Positions 24,756 through 36,885 of a stretch of 64,000 bases of DNA are shown here, in pieces (positions within the stretch are counted from its first letter, which is position 1; every line of letters begins with the position of its first letter). The stretch is from Todiramphus chloris collaris (Eukaryota > Chordata > Aves > Coraciiformes > Alcedinidae), in contig JANVCC010000020.1 of NCBI GenBank assembly GCA_025345505.1, positions 51,192,401 to 51,256,400 of the forward strand, given 5' to 3'. The position numbers and the translations under genes were made by a program. Under the pieces are notes generated by a model. The model saw only the letters and a program-made list of their open reading frames with translations. It ran no database searches and was not told the origin of the DNA.

Positions 24756-27447
24756 ATTGTGTGATAGATAGATTACAGCGTTCATGTGCTCCCATACTGA
24801 ACCAAGTTACAAATGAAAAGTAAATCTTGCTTTATCTGAGATTTGGTAGAAATGTAACCATTTCCAACAGTCTTAAGCAACAGCTTGTTTTAAGTGTGTC
24901 TTCTCTGTCCCATTTATAACTTTCTGTGCTGTCTCCAAAACGTAAAGAAGGAAGTGACAATAGGTGTGAAATCTGTAAGGCTTTCTTTTTTCTAGCTTGA
25001 ACAGCTACCTGCAGGTCAGGGCTGTGAACAAGAACTCCCAGCCAGGCCCCCAACAATTTCTTCTTGCTGTGATGCTCTGGATCTGTAGCATGTTACATTT
25101 ACAAATCTAAAGTTGGACCTTGCAGTTCTCAATCTTTTTCTTCTGTTGTCCACAAGTGTGTGTTGTTTTTATTTTTGCAGTACTGTATAATAATCACCAA
25201 CCAAATTTAGATCTGTGTTGTTTGGCAGAGCACACAAAGGCTATGTCTGCTTTTGAAACAGTACAGTCTAGAATAATGAACAGTGGAACTAGAAGAAAAA
25301 CAATCAGTGGGAATGTAAATTTGTAGGTGGCTCTTCATTCATAATCACAGTAGAAGCAAAAGGCAAATATTCAATTTAATAATCTGCCTTCTACTGATCT
25401 TTGTCACACCCAGGATAGTGGGAAGAATCAGGTTATGGAACCAAGGAGCAGTTCCTTGATAGGGTGACACTTACTAAGACTGTCAGTAAGGTGACAGGAT
25501 CAGAGTGTTACCAATTCTCAGATGATGCTCTATCCCCATGAGGAAACCTCTTGCCCACATCCCCCATTTCTTGGCTGGACTGAAACAGCATCAGATGCAG
25601 TTGTTATCACAATTAATGAAGTATAATGGAATCAAGACTCATACTAAAGCTACTTTATGCTACTTTAGCATTATACCAGGTATTTACAAAATATGCCTAA
25701 TTTATACCCACTGCCTGTAGAGAGAAGTCTGTAAGTTGGTTTTAGTGACTCAGAAGCCTACTGTTAATAAAAAGTTAATTATTATAAATATTATTTTTCA
25801 CAAATTCAAGAAAATTAACATATTTAAATCCAGTAAGTGTTGTGCAAAATAGTATCTGGTTTCAATTCACAAGTTAATATGACTGTTTCAGCATGATACC
25901 TGATCACTATGAGTGATGTCAGTCAAGGAGATATGTGGAGAAATGCCAAGCTCCTCATTCCTAGCATGGGCTCTCCAAACCCACGTCAGGGTATGCTTGT
26001 GGGCAGTGCAGGAAAGGTTGCCCAGAATAGCACTAGAGATTCAACTGTTTTGTGACAAATAATATTTCCGTTGCTTGAGCTGTCCCTTCAGATTATGATT
26101 TATTAGTATTATTCTTCTAACATCTACAGGTCTGGTTATGCTGGGTATTGTACTGACATCAGGATTGACAGCTCTCACTCTTCAAATCTGCTGTGGGAGA
26201 CAAGGTAGAACAAGCAGACAGGAAAAACAAAAGGCAGGGATTTAGGGGCATTTAAATAGGCACTACTTGGTTGTTTATTTCCTAAGCTTTAGTAGCTTTA
26301 ATACCACTGGATATATGTTGATATGTATGAAGGTTTCACATGATTATTAATTATATGTATACATTTTTGGTAATATTTAAGAACTGTAAAGATTTTCTAG
26401 TGATTGATCAGTATTGCCTGAGGTTTTTTTTCTGCCCATGGTGTCTCTGATAGCCATGGGCAAACTGACTTTTATCATGACACTATTATGTGTCAGTTCA
26501 GCTGCATTTTTGAGGCAGCTGTTAATCTGATCCTAAAAAAAAAAAAAGTGAGCAATATTCCTCACTTCTAAAATTAGTTTTAAGCTTTCTGAATGCCTGG
26601 ATAACGAATCTTCTTTGTCTAATTACCTGATGCCCTCTTTCAATGTGTCATTGTATTACTGGTTTTTTCCCTCTTTTTAATATTATGGAAATGTAAAATA
26701 ACTTGACCTTGAATAGATACCTTGTGGGGATTCCTTTAATATGTGAGGTGAATTATGTGAATGCCCGTTGACAGATAAAAGAATTTTACCTCTTCCTTTT
26801 CATAGCAGAGCTTTGCATTTCAGAAGCAACAAGGTTTATGATCTGAAAGACCATTTGGATTTGCTCACTCATTGCATTTTTATTAATTTGTGATATGACA
26901 AATGAATAAGCGATGGCTCTCACTTCTGCTGATTAAAAAGTTCTGTTAAGACCCTAGATGATAAATATACATGATATGAAATGAGTTGAGTTATAAATCC
27001 AAAATGGAGACATAATATAAAAAACCCACCTTTTCTTCAATCAATTCCTACTCCATTTTTCTAATGTGTAGACACCTATTGTCAGCTTAATTATTTCAAC
27101 GTAAGATCAACCTTATTTAATCAAAGTAAAGTAAGACTAGCTTTTAATATCTTAGGAAAACAAAAAGCAAAATAGATGTATGCATGGTTAATACAGTACA
27201 CATAAATTAAGATATAAGAACACAAGAGGATATACTAATAAACTGAGCAATTCTACAGTTGCCATTAATACTTCATTGACACAAATAAGGACGACTTGCT
27301 GTCTTCATCTCAGAAATAAGCATCAATTTTTCATCTGTCAGATGCACCAAGAAGACAGCCTAGTGTAATGACCTAGTGTCTGCCAAGCAGACAGGGGAGG
27401 GGGGTGAGCTCTAAATTTGAAGAAAAATGAGAATATGTCAAGGTCTT

Positions 27448-27486
27448 GGGTTTTTTTGTTTTGGTTTGGGTTTTTTTTCTTTTTTT
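27448..27486. repeat. T/G low-complexity run
   Basis: T runs with regularly spaced GG and GGG, of the same GTTT type as at 1,141, 46,110 and 53,863. Confidence 0.8.
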
Positions 27487-30400
27487 GAGTTATCTAATTC
27501 CTGTATAAAATGCCTCTAAAATCATCACTCAAATCCAGGCATCATGTTAACCAGTATAAGCAAATGGTACCAGGCATTAGGAGGAATCCTAAGTTTGCTT
27601 TTGAATAGCTCAGATTTTATGCATGGTGGCTTGGGTTATGTTGTTTGGTTTTCTTGATTGTTTGTTTTTCTTTAATGCATTCAAACTACAGGTTCTGTTT
27701 TCTCTGAGTGCTTTTAGGAAACAACTATTAAGCTACAAGCTGAATTTCAGTCTTCCCTATAGAAGCATATCAGCTACCGCTTCAGTTTTCATGGGCTGTT
27801 AGATGTTAGGATCTGTGGTGTTGCACACCGTGTATTTGAATGTGGTGGGGATGGTCTGGTTGTTGGTGCTGTTTGTATGTCGGTGGAACAGCCCGACTTC
27901 ACTTTCACTGCACATCTGTCTGACTGGCTTTTCCTCAGAGTGAATCTTGATGTATTTTGTTTTGATTTTTTTTTCACGCAGCTTTAGTGCACTGTTTTTG
28001 TGGCAATTATGTAAATTAAATGTCACACCACTGCATATTTTCCACATCATTTGATTTGACCTTTAAAACTAATAAGATAATTATCATTTTTATGGGTAAT
28101 TTGTGCTTCATGGTATGAGATAGCAGGACAGGGACTGATGGAGGTACATCAGAACATAGAAGTCATGTTGCAGAGTAGTACTAGAGGCCCATAAGTAGGT
28201 ATCTGGCATGCAACAGTGGCTGATGTGAGCTCCTGAAGAGTGAATTAAAAGATATATTATGGAATCAACTTCTCAGAGAGGGAGTTTTCTTTCTAATAAC
28301 CATTGTCTGGGTTAGCCATTATTCTTTTGGTTCATAATTGTTTCTAATATATCCATTGATATCTGATTATAATCTGTATGTAGATATGGAGATATATTTC
28401 AGGCAATATAACACCCTCCATGAAAATGTTGATAAGTTATACCTTGTGATTATTATACATGTCTAATCCTACTTAAGCATGCCAAACCTCTAGCTACTTT
28501 TATCTAGTCAGTCAATTCTGTTGGTTAAGCTTACACCACATAATTTTTCAGTTACTTTTGACTGGTTTTAAAGCTGCTGTAACAACTTCTCTGTGCATGT
28601 ACCTGTTAAGCTACTATGAAAGGCAAACTGTTAAAAGCATACAAAATTATCTGTATATTTTCTTCCCTAACTTGCCCAGAACAAGCATTATTGTTAACAG
28701 ACTCCTCTTTCAGCTTCCTTCTTCCTCAAAGAGACCTATGGAAAGTTCAAAGTGTCAAGAAAATTGTTGCAGAATTGTGATAAGACATGACGTTCCAGCA
28801 GTGAAGACTTCCGTAACACTAGCTAAATGCCTTATTAATCCTACATGTGTCAGATAAGATTATCCGTGTGTTTAGGATGACGCCTGACAGGAGCGTAGGA
28901 TTTTCTGTGTGGGATGTGGCTCGGGGAGGGGGAGGACAGAGTCTTATTCTTCTGACTTGAAACTTAATATTTCATATATATTTATCAGTAAAAGGTACTA
29001 CCAGTATATGGAGCTCTAGGAAGTGGTGGGAAAGATTCCCACATGGAATAAAATACACCAGTATTTTGCTCACACTTTTCAGCTTCCCTTTTGGCCTATT
29101 TTTATATGTTATTTTTCTTCTTTTTATTGTTGGATTACTCATCAGTAATTTTATTTGAGTTTTGTTCCCTTTTTCTCTTTCCCCCTAGACTTTTTTCTCG
29201 CAGATGTCTTGCTGTGCTTGTACAGTCCACATTTTTGGTATGCAGTTCTCTGTCCCAACACAGCAGAGCCACATGGCAGTTCAAGTACTTGAACATTGCT
29301 TATCATGCAATGGAAATGCATATTACAGATCAGTGTTAGGCCAGCAGAGCTAAAGCATCCTGCTCAGACAGAAGACTCAGTTTTACTTTAGTCACTCTTT
29401 TTTGGTGGTGTTGCTGATGGCATAGTTCATTTTCCCTCGCTTGTACAGATCTTTGCCCTTGCAATTTTTGTACCCATTTTTGTGTCCACGGTTAAAGTAT
29501 ATGAAACTTACACTTCCCTCAGCGTGCTGATTTGATCTTTATGGAGTCTGTTGAATAAACACACTGAAACCCAGGAATTTGAGTCAAGCTACTGTCCTGT
29601 ACAAAAGACTAGCATTGAAGTAAATCATCCCAAGGCATTTTTTGCATAGCTTGATTAATTTTGTGATTACGTAAGACCTGCAAATACTCTTCTCACCTTG
29701 AAAAGAACTTGCACCTGTTTCTCCTCATCATGCAATGCATTTGGGTTTTTTCCCACCTTCTGCTTCTTTCTTCAACTAAGCACACTTTTCTTTTCCTTGA
29801 CATAGAATATCTTCAGGCTTTTCTTCACATAGAAAAAAAAAATTACAGAAATGTAACAAAAAATATGAAAACCATCTGACTTGAAGATAGAGGCATTCAA
29901 AAACTTCATGCCAAGTTCCAGGTTTTTCAAGACAAATTACAAAAATTCTAAAAGCTTAGTAGCTATAGCAGCACAAACACCACCATTACAATATGCCACA
30001 ACAGATTGTTCGTATGTCACTATTTTTCCAAAGTTCCTTGGCAAACAGTTCCATTAGTAAACAAGTGAAGTGAGAGAATTGTGAAATGGCCAGCAAAAAG
30101 CCTCAGTCTTCTCTGGCTAATGAAATCACATTCTGGTACTTATCACTATTATTCTGTTCTTCAGCTCCTCTTCTTTCACCTGTGCTGACAGACTACAGTT
30201 GTTTCTGTTTCTACCTTCCCAATGAGGCTTTTGCCTGCTATGCCACCATCTTCTTTACATTGCAAGCTTATCAAAGCAATGTCATGTCAAGATATTGGGT
30301 CAGATTCTCACCCTGGGGGGAAAACTTACATAGATCCATTAATTTGTCAGAAAGATGACAAATTACGTGAGCTGGTGAATTGGCACTGCATGGTGCCCAT

Positions 30401-31251
30401 CAATGGAACTGAGAAAAAACATTAATAAGGCCAGTCCACTAATGTTTAGAGACAGATTCATAGGTTTGTGGGGTTTTTTTCCTGTTGTCTATTCTGCTTT
30501 GCTGCTCAGTGTCAGTATCATCAGAAATTATTGTTGAATGAAGTGTCTGGGGAATAGGCCAATTCATGCTATATGTTAATGACAGGCAAATGCTAAAAGT
30601 TTAGGAGTTCTTACTTGCTTATTACTGGAAAAATCTCTTAAAGCTGCAAAATACATATTCCTACTGTCCCAGTACAGACAGAATCTGTAAAATTGGAACT
30701 GGAAAGTCACTCTCTGTATTGAAAGCAAGAACCTGATTGACCAACATTTGTAATTATCTTTCTGGGTGAGAAACTGAGGGATTTTTTGCCTCATGTTTAT
30801 AATTACCTGTAATTTATTCTTTAAAGTTAAGTAAAGTTAAGGTAATTGTAATATTTGTCTCTTCATGTATTGAAATAACTGGGAAAAGTCTTACCTTTAT
30901 TGAAGCCAGTGGAAGCTTTGCTGTGGGCTTCAGTATAGAACGAACTTAACTCACAACTCCATACTTGCACTTTGTGCAAGAAATGATGTTGTGACTGTTA
31001 GTATTGGCTGCAGTTCCAAGTTGCAAGGATGGGCAAAAAAAGTGGTGTAAGGAAAAGAAATATTTAGTTGAACACCCAATCTGATGAAAACAATACAGAG
31101 CTAACTGTAAATGTAGCTTTTACTAATGAAAATAAAAGGACATATAACTTGTCATAGACATAAAATACTGTGAACGTATCCGTAGGATGCATCTTTAACA
31201 ATAAAAACCAAAAAAGATTCCAAGGATTATACAGAAGAAAGGAAGAAGGAA

Positions 31252-31271
31252 TTTTTTATTTTTTTTTTTTT
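31252..31271. repeat. T-rich run
   Basis: Six T, one A and a longer T run; simple low complexity. Confidence 0.8.
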
Positions 31272-31731
31272 ATACTAGGTAACTTAGAAGGTGAAGCAAA
31301 TCCTAGATACTTAGCCACATTCAATCAAAATGCATAAGCAAGACTTAGCACAGGGACTGGAGAGCAGTATCTCTTCCTCCCTCTTTCCAGCCTCATTGGT
31401 GTTGAGTTCTTTCACAGGTATGGTACCAACTTCTTGGGCAGGGGCAGATGAATGCCTGTGGAGTCCACTGCCAGGTGAGGAAAGCTTTCAGATTTGGGAG
31501 GGTTGTATCCCTCTCCCTCCCCATCCCAAGGAAGGCATTCAGTTTGTGTTCCGTTCCTCAAGTAAGTGCACTAGTCTGATATAGATACTGCCATGTTGAA
31601 AAAATGGGCAATGTTGCTGAGAAACAGGTCTCATTGTAAAGCCCACCTATAGTTTTTAAAGGGCATGGGGAACTAGACATTCTCATGAGCCGTACTATAT
31701 ATCAAATCAAGCCTTTTATTTTATTCCTCTC

Positions 31732-31768
31732 TTTTTTTTTTTTTTTTAAAAAACAACAAAAAAAAAAG
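31732..31768. repeat. Poly(T) next to poly(A)
   Basis: Sixteen T are followed at once by an A-rich run with two C, so the tract is a near-perfect inverted repeat without a loop. Simple low complexity. Confidence 0.8.
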
Positions 31769-34700
31769 ATCCTTACTCTAGAGTTCACTTCATCTCTGTA
31801 CCTCTACATTGCAGCTGGATTAAAAAAGGGAGGGGGATCGCAGCATTTATCCTGTTGTTGCCACACAGCCAGTCACAGAGTTATATCGTAGAAGCAGTAT
31901 AATCAAAAGAAATCATTAAATCAAAGTTCTAGGCTGTTCCCCTGTTCCATGTTTTAGCAATTTAACACATTCATCACTTGCCTTTATGCCACCCATCCCT
32001 GACTTACCAAGCATAATGGACTGCACAGCCATGACTTTTTATCAGAGCTTTCAGACAGCTACATCCATACATCTCCTTCCCTATTTATTTCTCTAAATGC
32101 CCTTTCACAGTACTCATTTTTCTCTATGCAACATAGCAATAGCTATGTTAGAGAAGTTTAACAATAGTTTACTTAACTAGTATCATGAATTGAGACTCCT
32201 GCCATTGCTGGCCTGAGTTAATTATGACAATATTAGCAACAGGACTTTAAGACTAACTTTTGTTCCTGGAGCCCACATGATTCATACATAATTCACATAA
32301 TGAAATGTACTAGTGTTAAACAGCACAGCTGGCTGCCTTTTCAGCATTTATTCCTCTATAGCACAGCAGTGAGTACCCAACAGGCTTAAAAAAGGCAAAC
32401 ATACAGTACAAACCCATTTGTGACTTTTCTGTTGATTTATTCTCAACAGGCAACAAGTGCCCCATACAGAATTCAAACTAATAATTGCAGAAAGACAAAC
32501 CCAACAACCTTACAATTAAATATGTCGGGGACATCTTCTAATCCTCTCTGTTTTCATAGCACTGTTTGTGTTGAAAACATGAGAGGGGGAAAAAAGAAAG
32601 GAAAAAAGAAGAGGGGGGATGGGACCAAAGAGGAAAATCCTGAAAGAGTTACTGCCTCAGAGAGCTGTGTAATGATTAATGAATTTTTTTTTCCCCAAAT
32701 ACTAAGCATTTCTTTCTTAGTACTGGATGATAATAGAATCATAATTTCATCAAAATTACTTTGAATAGTCTCATTAATGACACACGGTCTTGTTTTGTCC
32801 CTGCCACAAAATCTGAGAATATTTTCATACGCACTATTGAATGTGTTTAGCTTTGTCCTCCTCATTTGTAGAACACATTCATACATATGAGATCATCTGC
32901 TCTTGTACTTAGATGTTCAACAATTCAATAAAAGGTTAACAATAAAAGGGGTATAAAGGGAAGGGAGAGGATAAGATGAAGGTTAATTTTTCAGTACAAG
33001 CTAACTAAACAATGGGTGGGAAAGCATATTGTATCAGCTGCAGAAAGCCACCTACTCTGTCCAATTCTAGCAACAGAGGATGTTTAGAAAGCATAGGCCT
33101 TAAATAAGATTTATTGAAGTACAGTCTTGTCTTCATTGTATAGACCAGAGGCATTTTCTTCTAAAATAGCTGATTAATAGCAGCAGCTCCCTTAAGAACA
33201 GCTGCACAGAGTATTCATGTCAATCCTCTATCTTGTATAAATATTTTTAATTAATAGATGCCTTCATCAAATATAAGAAAAAATTAAGCATTAATGCTCA
33301 CCAGAGACCCTGCTATTAAAGTGATTATCTTAGATGTAATTTCATTTGCAGATGCCATTAATTTATTTTTAATAGGTCTCTAATTTAGTTTTATCCATTT
33401 CTAGTTCCCTTTTTGAAGATATTAGCAGGCTGCACTTTCTTCAAAGCCCACCAGCTTTCCCCAACCACCTCCTTCAGGCTCTTTCCTCTCCAAAGAGTGT
33501 GTTTGTCTTTAAACTAGCTGGACCACTGCAGGCTAAGATACCAATTAATCTTCAATTATGCCACTAGATAAAAGTTCTGGGCTAGCTGAGGGACTTTAAG
33601 CTGGAAACTGGTACCACTGCAAGTCATCTCTTCTGTTTGGGAAAGCAGTAGTTGTTTTGCATAGGACAGCTGCCCTTGAAGTATCTTCTCTTCCTGTGAG
33701 CAGCAGTGGGTATTGTTGTGCAGGACATAAACCTTCTTATGTCAGCTTGCATTAACCACAGAATTGACTCATGAGACATTTGTACTTGGAAAGAGAGAGA
33801 GATGAACAATGTCCTGGCTTTAACAAAGAATCTGACAGTGCTGCAGCACAGAGGGGAGATACTGGGATTGGTTTCTTGGAAAACTGCATCAGCATGTTCA
33901 AACTTTTCTGCTGTCACAACTCAGGTGCTTCCACTTCACAGGTGTTTAAACTGAGGGTTTATGTGGAACTGTACAGAATGAGATGGCTCACAGAGCAACA
34001 TGTCTGATAGCCACCCTGTTAACATGGGCTCAGATAGTCCTTGGGTATTGAGCTCATCTGTTTTAGGCTTGTGCCCATGAAGTTCAGTTCATATAAGAAC
34101 ACTGTGATTTTGCTACGTTCCTACAAGTATGGTGTTCAGGAAGGTAGGAGATGGGGATAAATCTTCTTTGTCCCATTTAGACCAAGACAAGAAGTCAAGG
34201 GATTGAAGGCTGCTTTGCTCTGTTTTTGAGATGGCAGTTCTGATGCAGAGAGATGGCTTGACTTTTATTTTGGTCACACAAAAAATTTAAAGTTGAGACA
34301 GTAGTTGAATCTAGAGCTTCTGTGTCTTAGTCTAGGTCTGAACTGTAAAATTATCCTTTGTTGTTTTATTATGTATGAGTCATCTGCTAAAAAGCAGTGC
34401 TGTAGTTCAGTTAGCCCTGCTCTGTTGTAGTTGATATGTACTTTATCACTAATTCTAGAAGTAGAAGAGTATGCGCTCAGACATTAGAAGCCAAGAAACT
34501 TTTAATTCTATATTGTTCTAGATCAGAAGCTTCTCCAGCAGTGTGTCTCAGCTTCTAGCTGGGGATATCTCTCAATTTAATTTTAATCACATCTCTTCTA
34601 AAAGGTATTAGAGTGACAGCTGTCATGAGGCACATGGCATTTCTATCTCCTGGAAACTTTTTTATACCTCAGCAAGTTCCTTTACTATGAACAGTGCTTC

Positions 34701-35833
34701 TCTGGGGATAATTTTGACTCTTGCGTTCTTAGGCTGAATATGAACAAGCACCTCACAGATTCAAAGACCGTGTTTCCTTGTCAGTCTCCTGAATCTGTAA
34801 GGAAACTAAGAATGTTCTTTCATAAACTTTTCCAGTAAGTGGCTGGATGGAGAAAAATATTAATATTTTTTTAAAGGCAGTTGCTGTTCTTTATTTCTAT
34901 GATCTTATCCTTTGTCCATATCCTGACCTCAGCCACAAAATCCAAGGTCATAAGTAAGGGAGATCAAATCATTTTAATAACACAGTGGTACCATCCCTTA
35001 CTGTCTTTTTATTGTCTAGCTTAATAACGGTGGTGTCGATAAACTTAAAACTATCCTAGTCCCTAACCTGAAACTACTCTGAAGATTGTTTTGTATCAAG
35101 TTAAACTCAACAAGTTAAGCTTGATAAAAATCATAGCAAGGCTGCGAATAAGGAGCTGCTACATTTGCAGGAGCAAAATCCGTGAGAGAACATGGCTCAC
35201 ATGAGAGAATATTTTAAGAAATTAATTAGTGCATGTGGAAGAGAACTGAATGGTAGGAGAGCAGGCTTTCATCTGATCAGCTGCTTATATGCATGCTCTG
35301 TTTAGTTGACTGGGAATAATTAAAGTTTATACGGAATCTGTCATAGCAATGATACATGTACCTCCTACAATCACAGTTAATTTCTTATTGTTCACAATCT
35401 TAAGGTTGGGGTTTTTTTTTATAACATCACTCTATAAGGTATGACTTGCTTAAAGATACTGTTATGAGCATACTCCCTTCAGAAGAATACCATGTTTTCT
35501 CCAACTGTATTTACAGTTGTTACTTCCATTGTCCAGTGTTCCTCCAGGGTAAATATTTTCCTCCCCAGAAGAGTATGGAAGCAGAGATCCAGAATGGTTC
35601 CCCTGCTTAAGGAAGGGTGAAGGTTTTATGAAGATAACCTGAGTGTATATCTGTGTGGGTCTTTCTGCACAATCCGAATGCAGTCTAATTTATTTTTAAC
35701 ATTAAAGAACAGGGGTGATTATACTCTGACAATAGTGATTAATTGTAAATCTTTAAGTCTGTTACGGATTGGAAGAGTCCAAAATTATTCTTGATGAACT
35801 GTTTTATTTTTTTAATGAACTATCCCCTGCTAC

Positions 35834-36762
35834 TATTTCTTTAAGAATCTGATAAAATATTTCTTTAAGAATCTTGGTGGAGCAGAGGATTCTTTAGTCA
35901 AGCAGGTAAATCCTAGTGGAGCAGAGGATTCCATAGTCTCTCATCAGCAAGCCCCTCAGGATTCCCATTGTAACCTGCCTGAGCAGGGTCAAAGGGAGCA
36001 GGTCTCTTCCAAACAAAACAAAAAGAGCAAGCATGTTCCTTTAATAAGCACATCACTTACAGTGCCCTTGCAAAACAGGTATGGGGCTCTGCAGGAAGAA
36101 TTGGTTAAGAGCAAGGATGAGGGCTCACAAAAACCAGTTGAGCCACCAAGACCAACTCTCCTTCAGCCAGCCATCAAAATTGACTCTAAAAGAAAAGTTG
36201 AAGGGTCATTGTTGTAGGTGACTCACTACTGAGGGGAGTGAAGGGCCCAATATGCAGACTGAACTCGCTTCACAGAGAAGTCTGCTGTCTCCCTGGTGCC
36301 CATGTAAAGGATGTTGTCAGTAAACTTCCCTACCTTGTGAGTCCTTCAGACTATTATCTGCTTCTGGTCTTTCAGGTGGGAAGTGATGATGTAGCAATAA
36401 GAGGCTCACAATCAATTAAAAGAGATTTCATGGCCTCGTGACAGCTGGTAAAGGGATCAGGAGCTCAGGTTGTGTTCTCCTCCATCCCTTTAACATCGAC
36501 TATGGATGAGGAAATATATAGGAAGAGCCAACAGGTCAATTCATGGCTCTGGGACTGGTGTCAGGGACAGGACTTTCGTTTTTATGATCATGGCTCAGTA
36601 TACAAAACATTGGAGCTGCAAGCACCTAAAGGGATGCACTTGTCTCAGAGTGGGGAAAGGATTCTGGGGCAGGATTTGGCAGGGCTCATTGGCTTTAAAC
36701 TAGATTTGAAGGGGGAAGGGGTCAGTAATCTTACATTTACATTTGCTTGTGACAAATGGTGA
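35834..36762 (+). pseudogene. CR1 ORF1 relic with GDSL-type esterase domain
   Basis: ORF1 of CR1-group LINEs encodes an accessory protein that is often built from a PHD-like part and an SGNH/GDSL esterase-like domain. Here the N-terminal part is missing. One frame is open without a start codon from 35,819 to 36,217 and holds the family-like phrase LQNRYGAL (from 36,068). After a frameshift near 36,195-36,205 the next frame gives VIVVGDSLLRG (from 36,205), the GDSL nucleophile block. This frame runs to 36,762 with one internal TGA at 36,439-36,441. The downstream block matching the Asp/His part of the triad reads KGMHLS (36,628-36,645): the His is present, but the Asp expected at the first position is Lys. 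The piece is non-functional because of the truncation, frameshift and stop. Assignment to CR1 ORF1 rests on motifs and on position directly upstream of ORF2. Confidence 0.8.
35835..35930 (+). repeat. In-frame tandem duplications at CR1 left edge
   Basis: Two successive tandem pairs are visible. ATTTCTTTAAGAATCT occurs at 35,835 and 35,859 (period 24), and GTGGAGCAGAGGATT occurs at 35,877 and 35,916 (period 39). Both periods are multiples of three and lie in the ORF1 reading frame, giving 8- and 13-residue repeats (for example GAEDSLV then GAEDSIV). Confidence 0.75.
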
Positions 36763-36885
36763 GGCAGCACACCAGGGGCTGAGGGATGGAATCCTAGTAA
36801 GGGCTCTCAACTTGTTGCCCTGACGAAAGGCAGTGATGATGCACTGGGGCACCCCCTAGGAGTCAAAGGGGACTCGCAGAAGAGG

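Larger units (their letters stand above)
22460..35833. other. AT-rich non-coding DNA, no gene seen
   Basis: Apart from the short repeats listed separately, no gene, LINE, LTR or RNA gene was recognised here. Open frames are all 114 codons or shorter and without familiar motifs. Segments such as 32,200-32,350 and 32,960-33,420 have ATTA-rich, enhancer-like texture, which is noted under findings without proof. Confidence 0.55.

Noticed and set aside
25985-26045. Possible CR1 piece (phrase 'aggttgcccaga')
   Set aside because: Only about a dozen bases fit, and neither flank follows the CR1 order.
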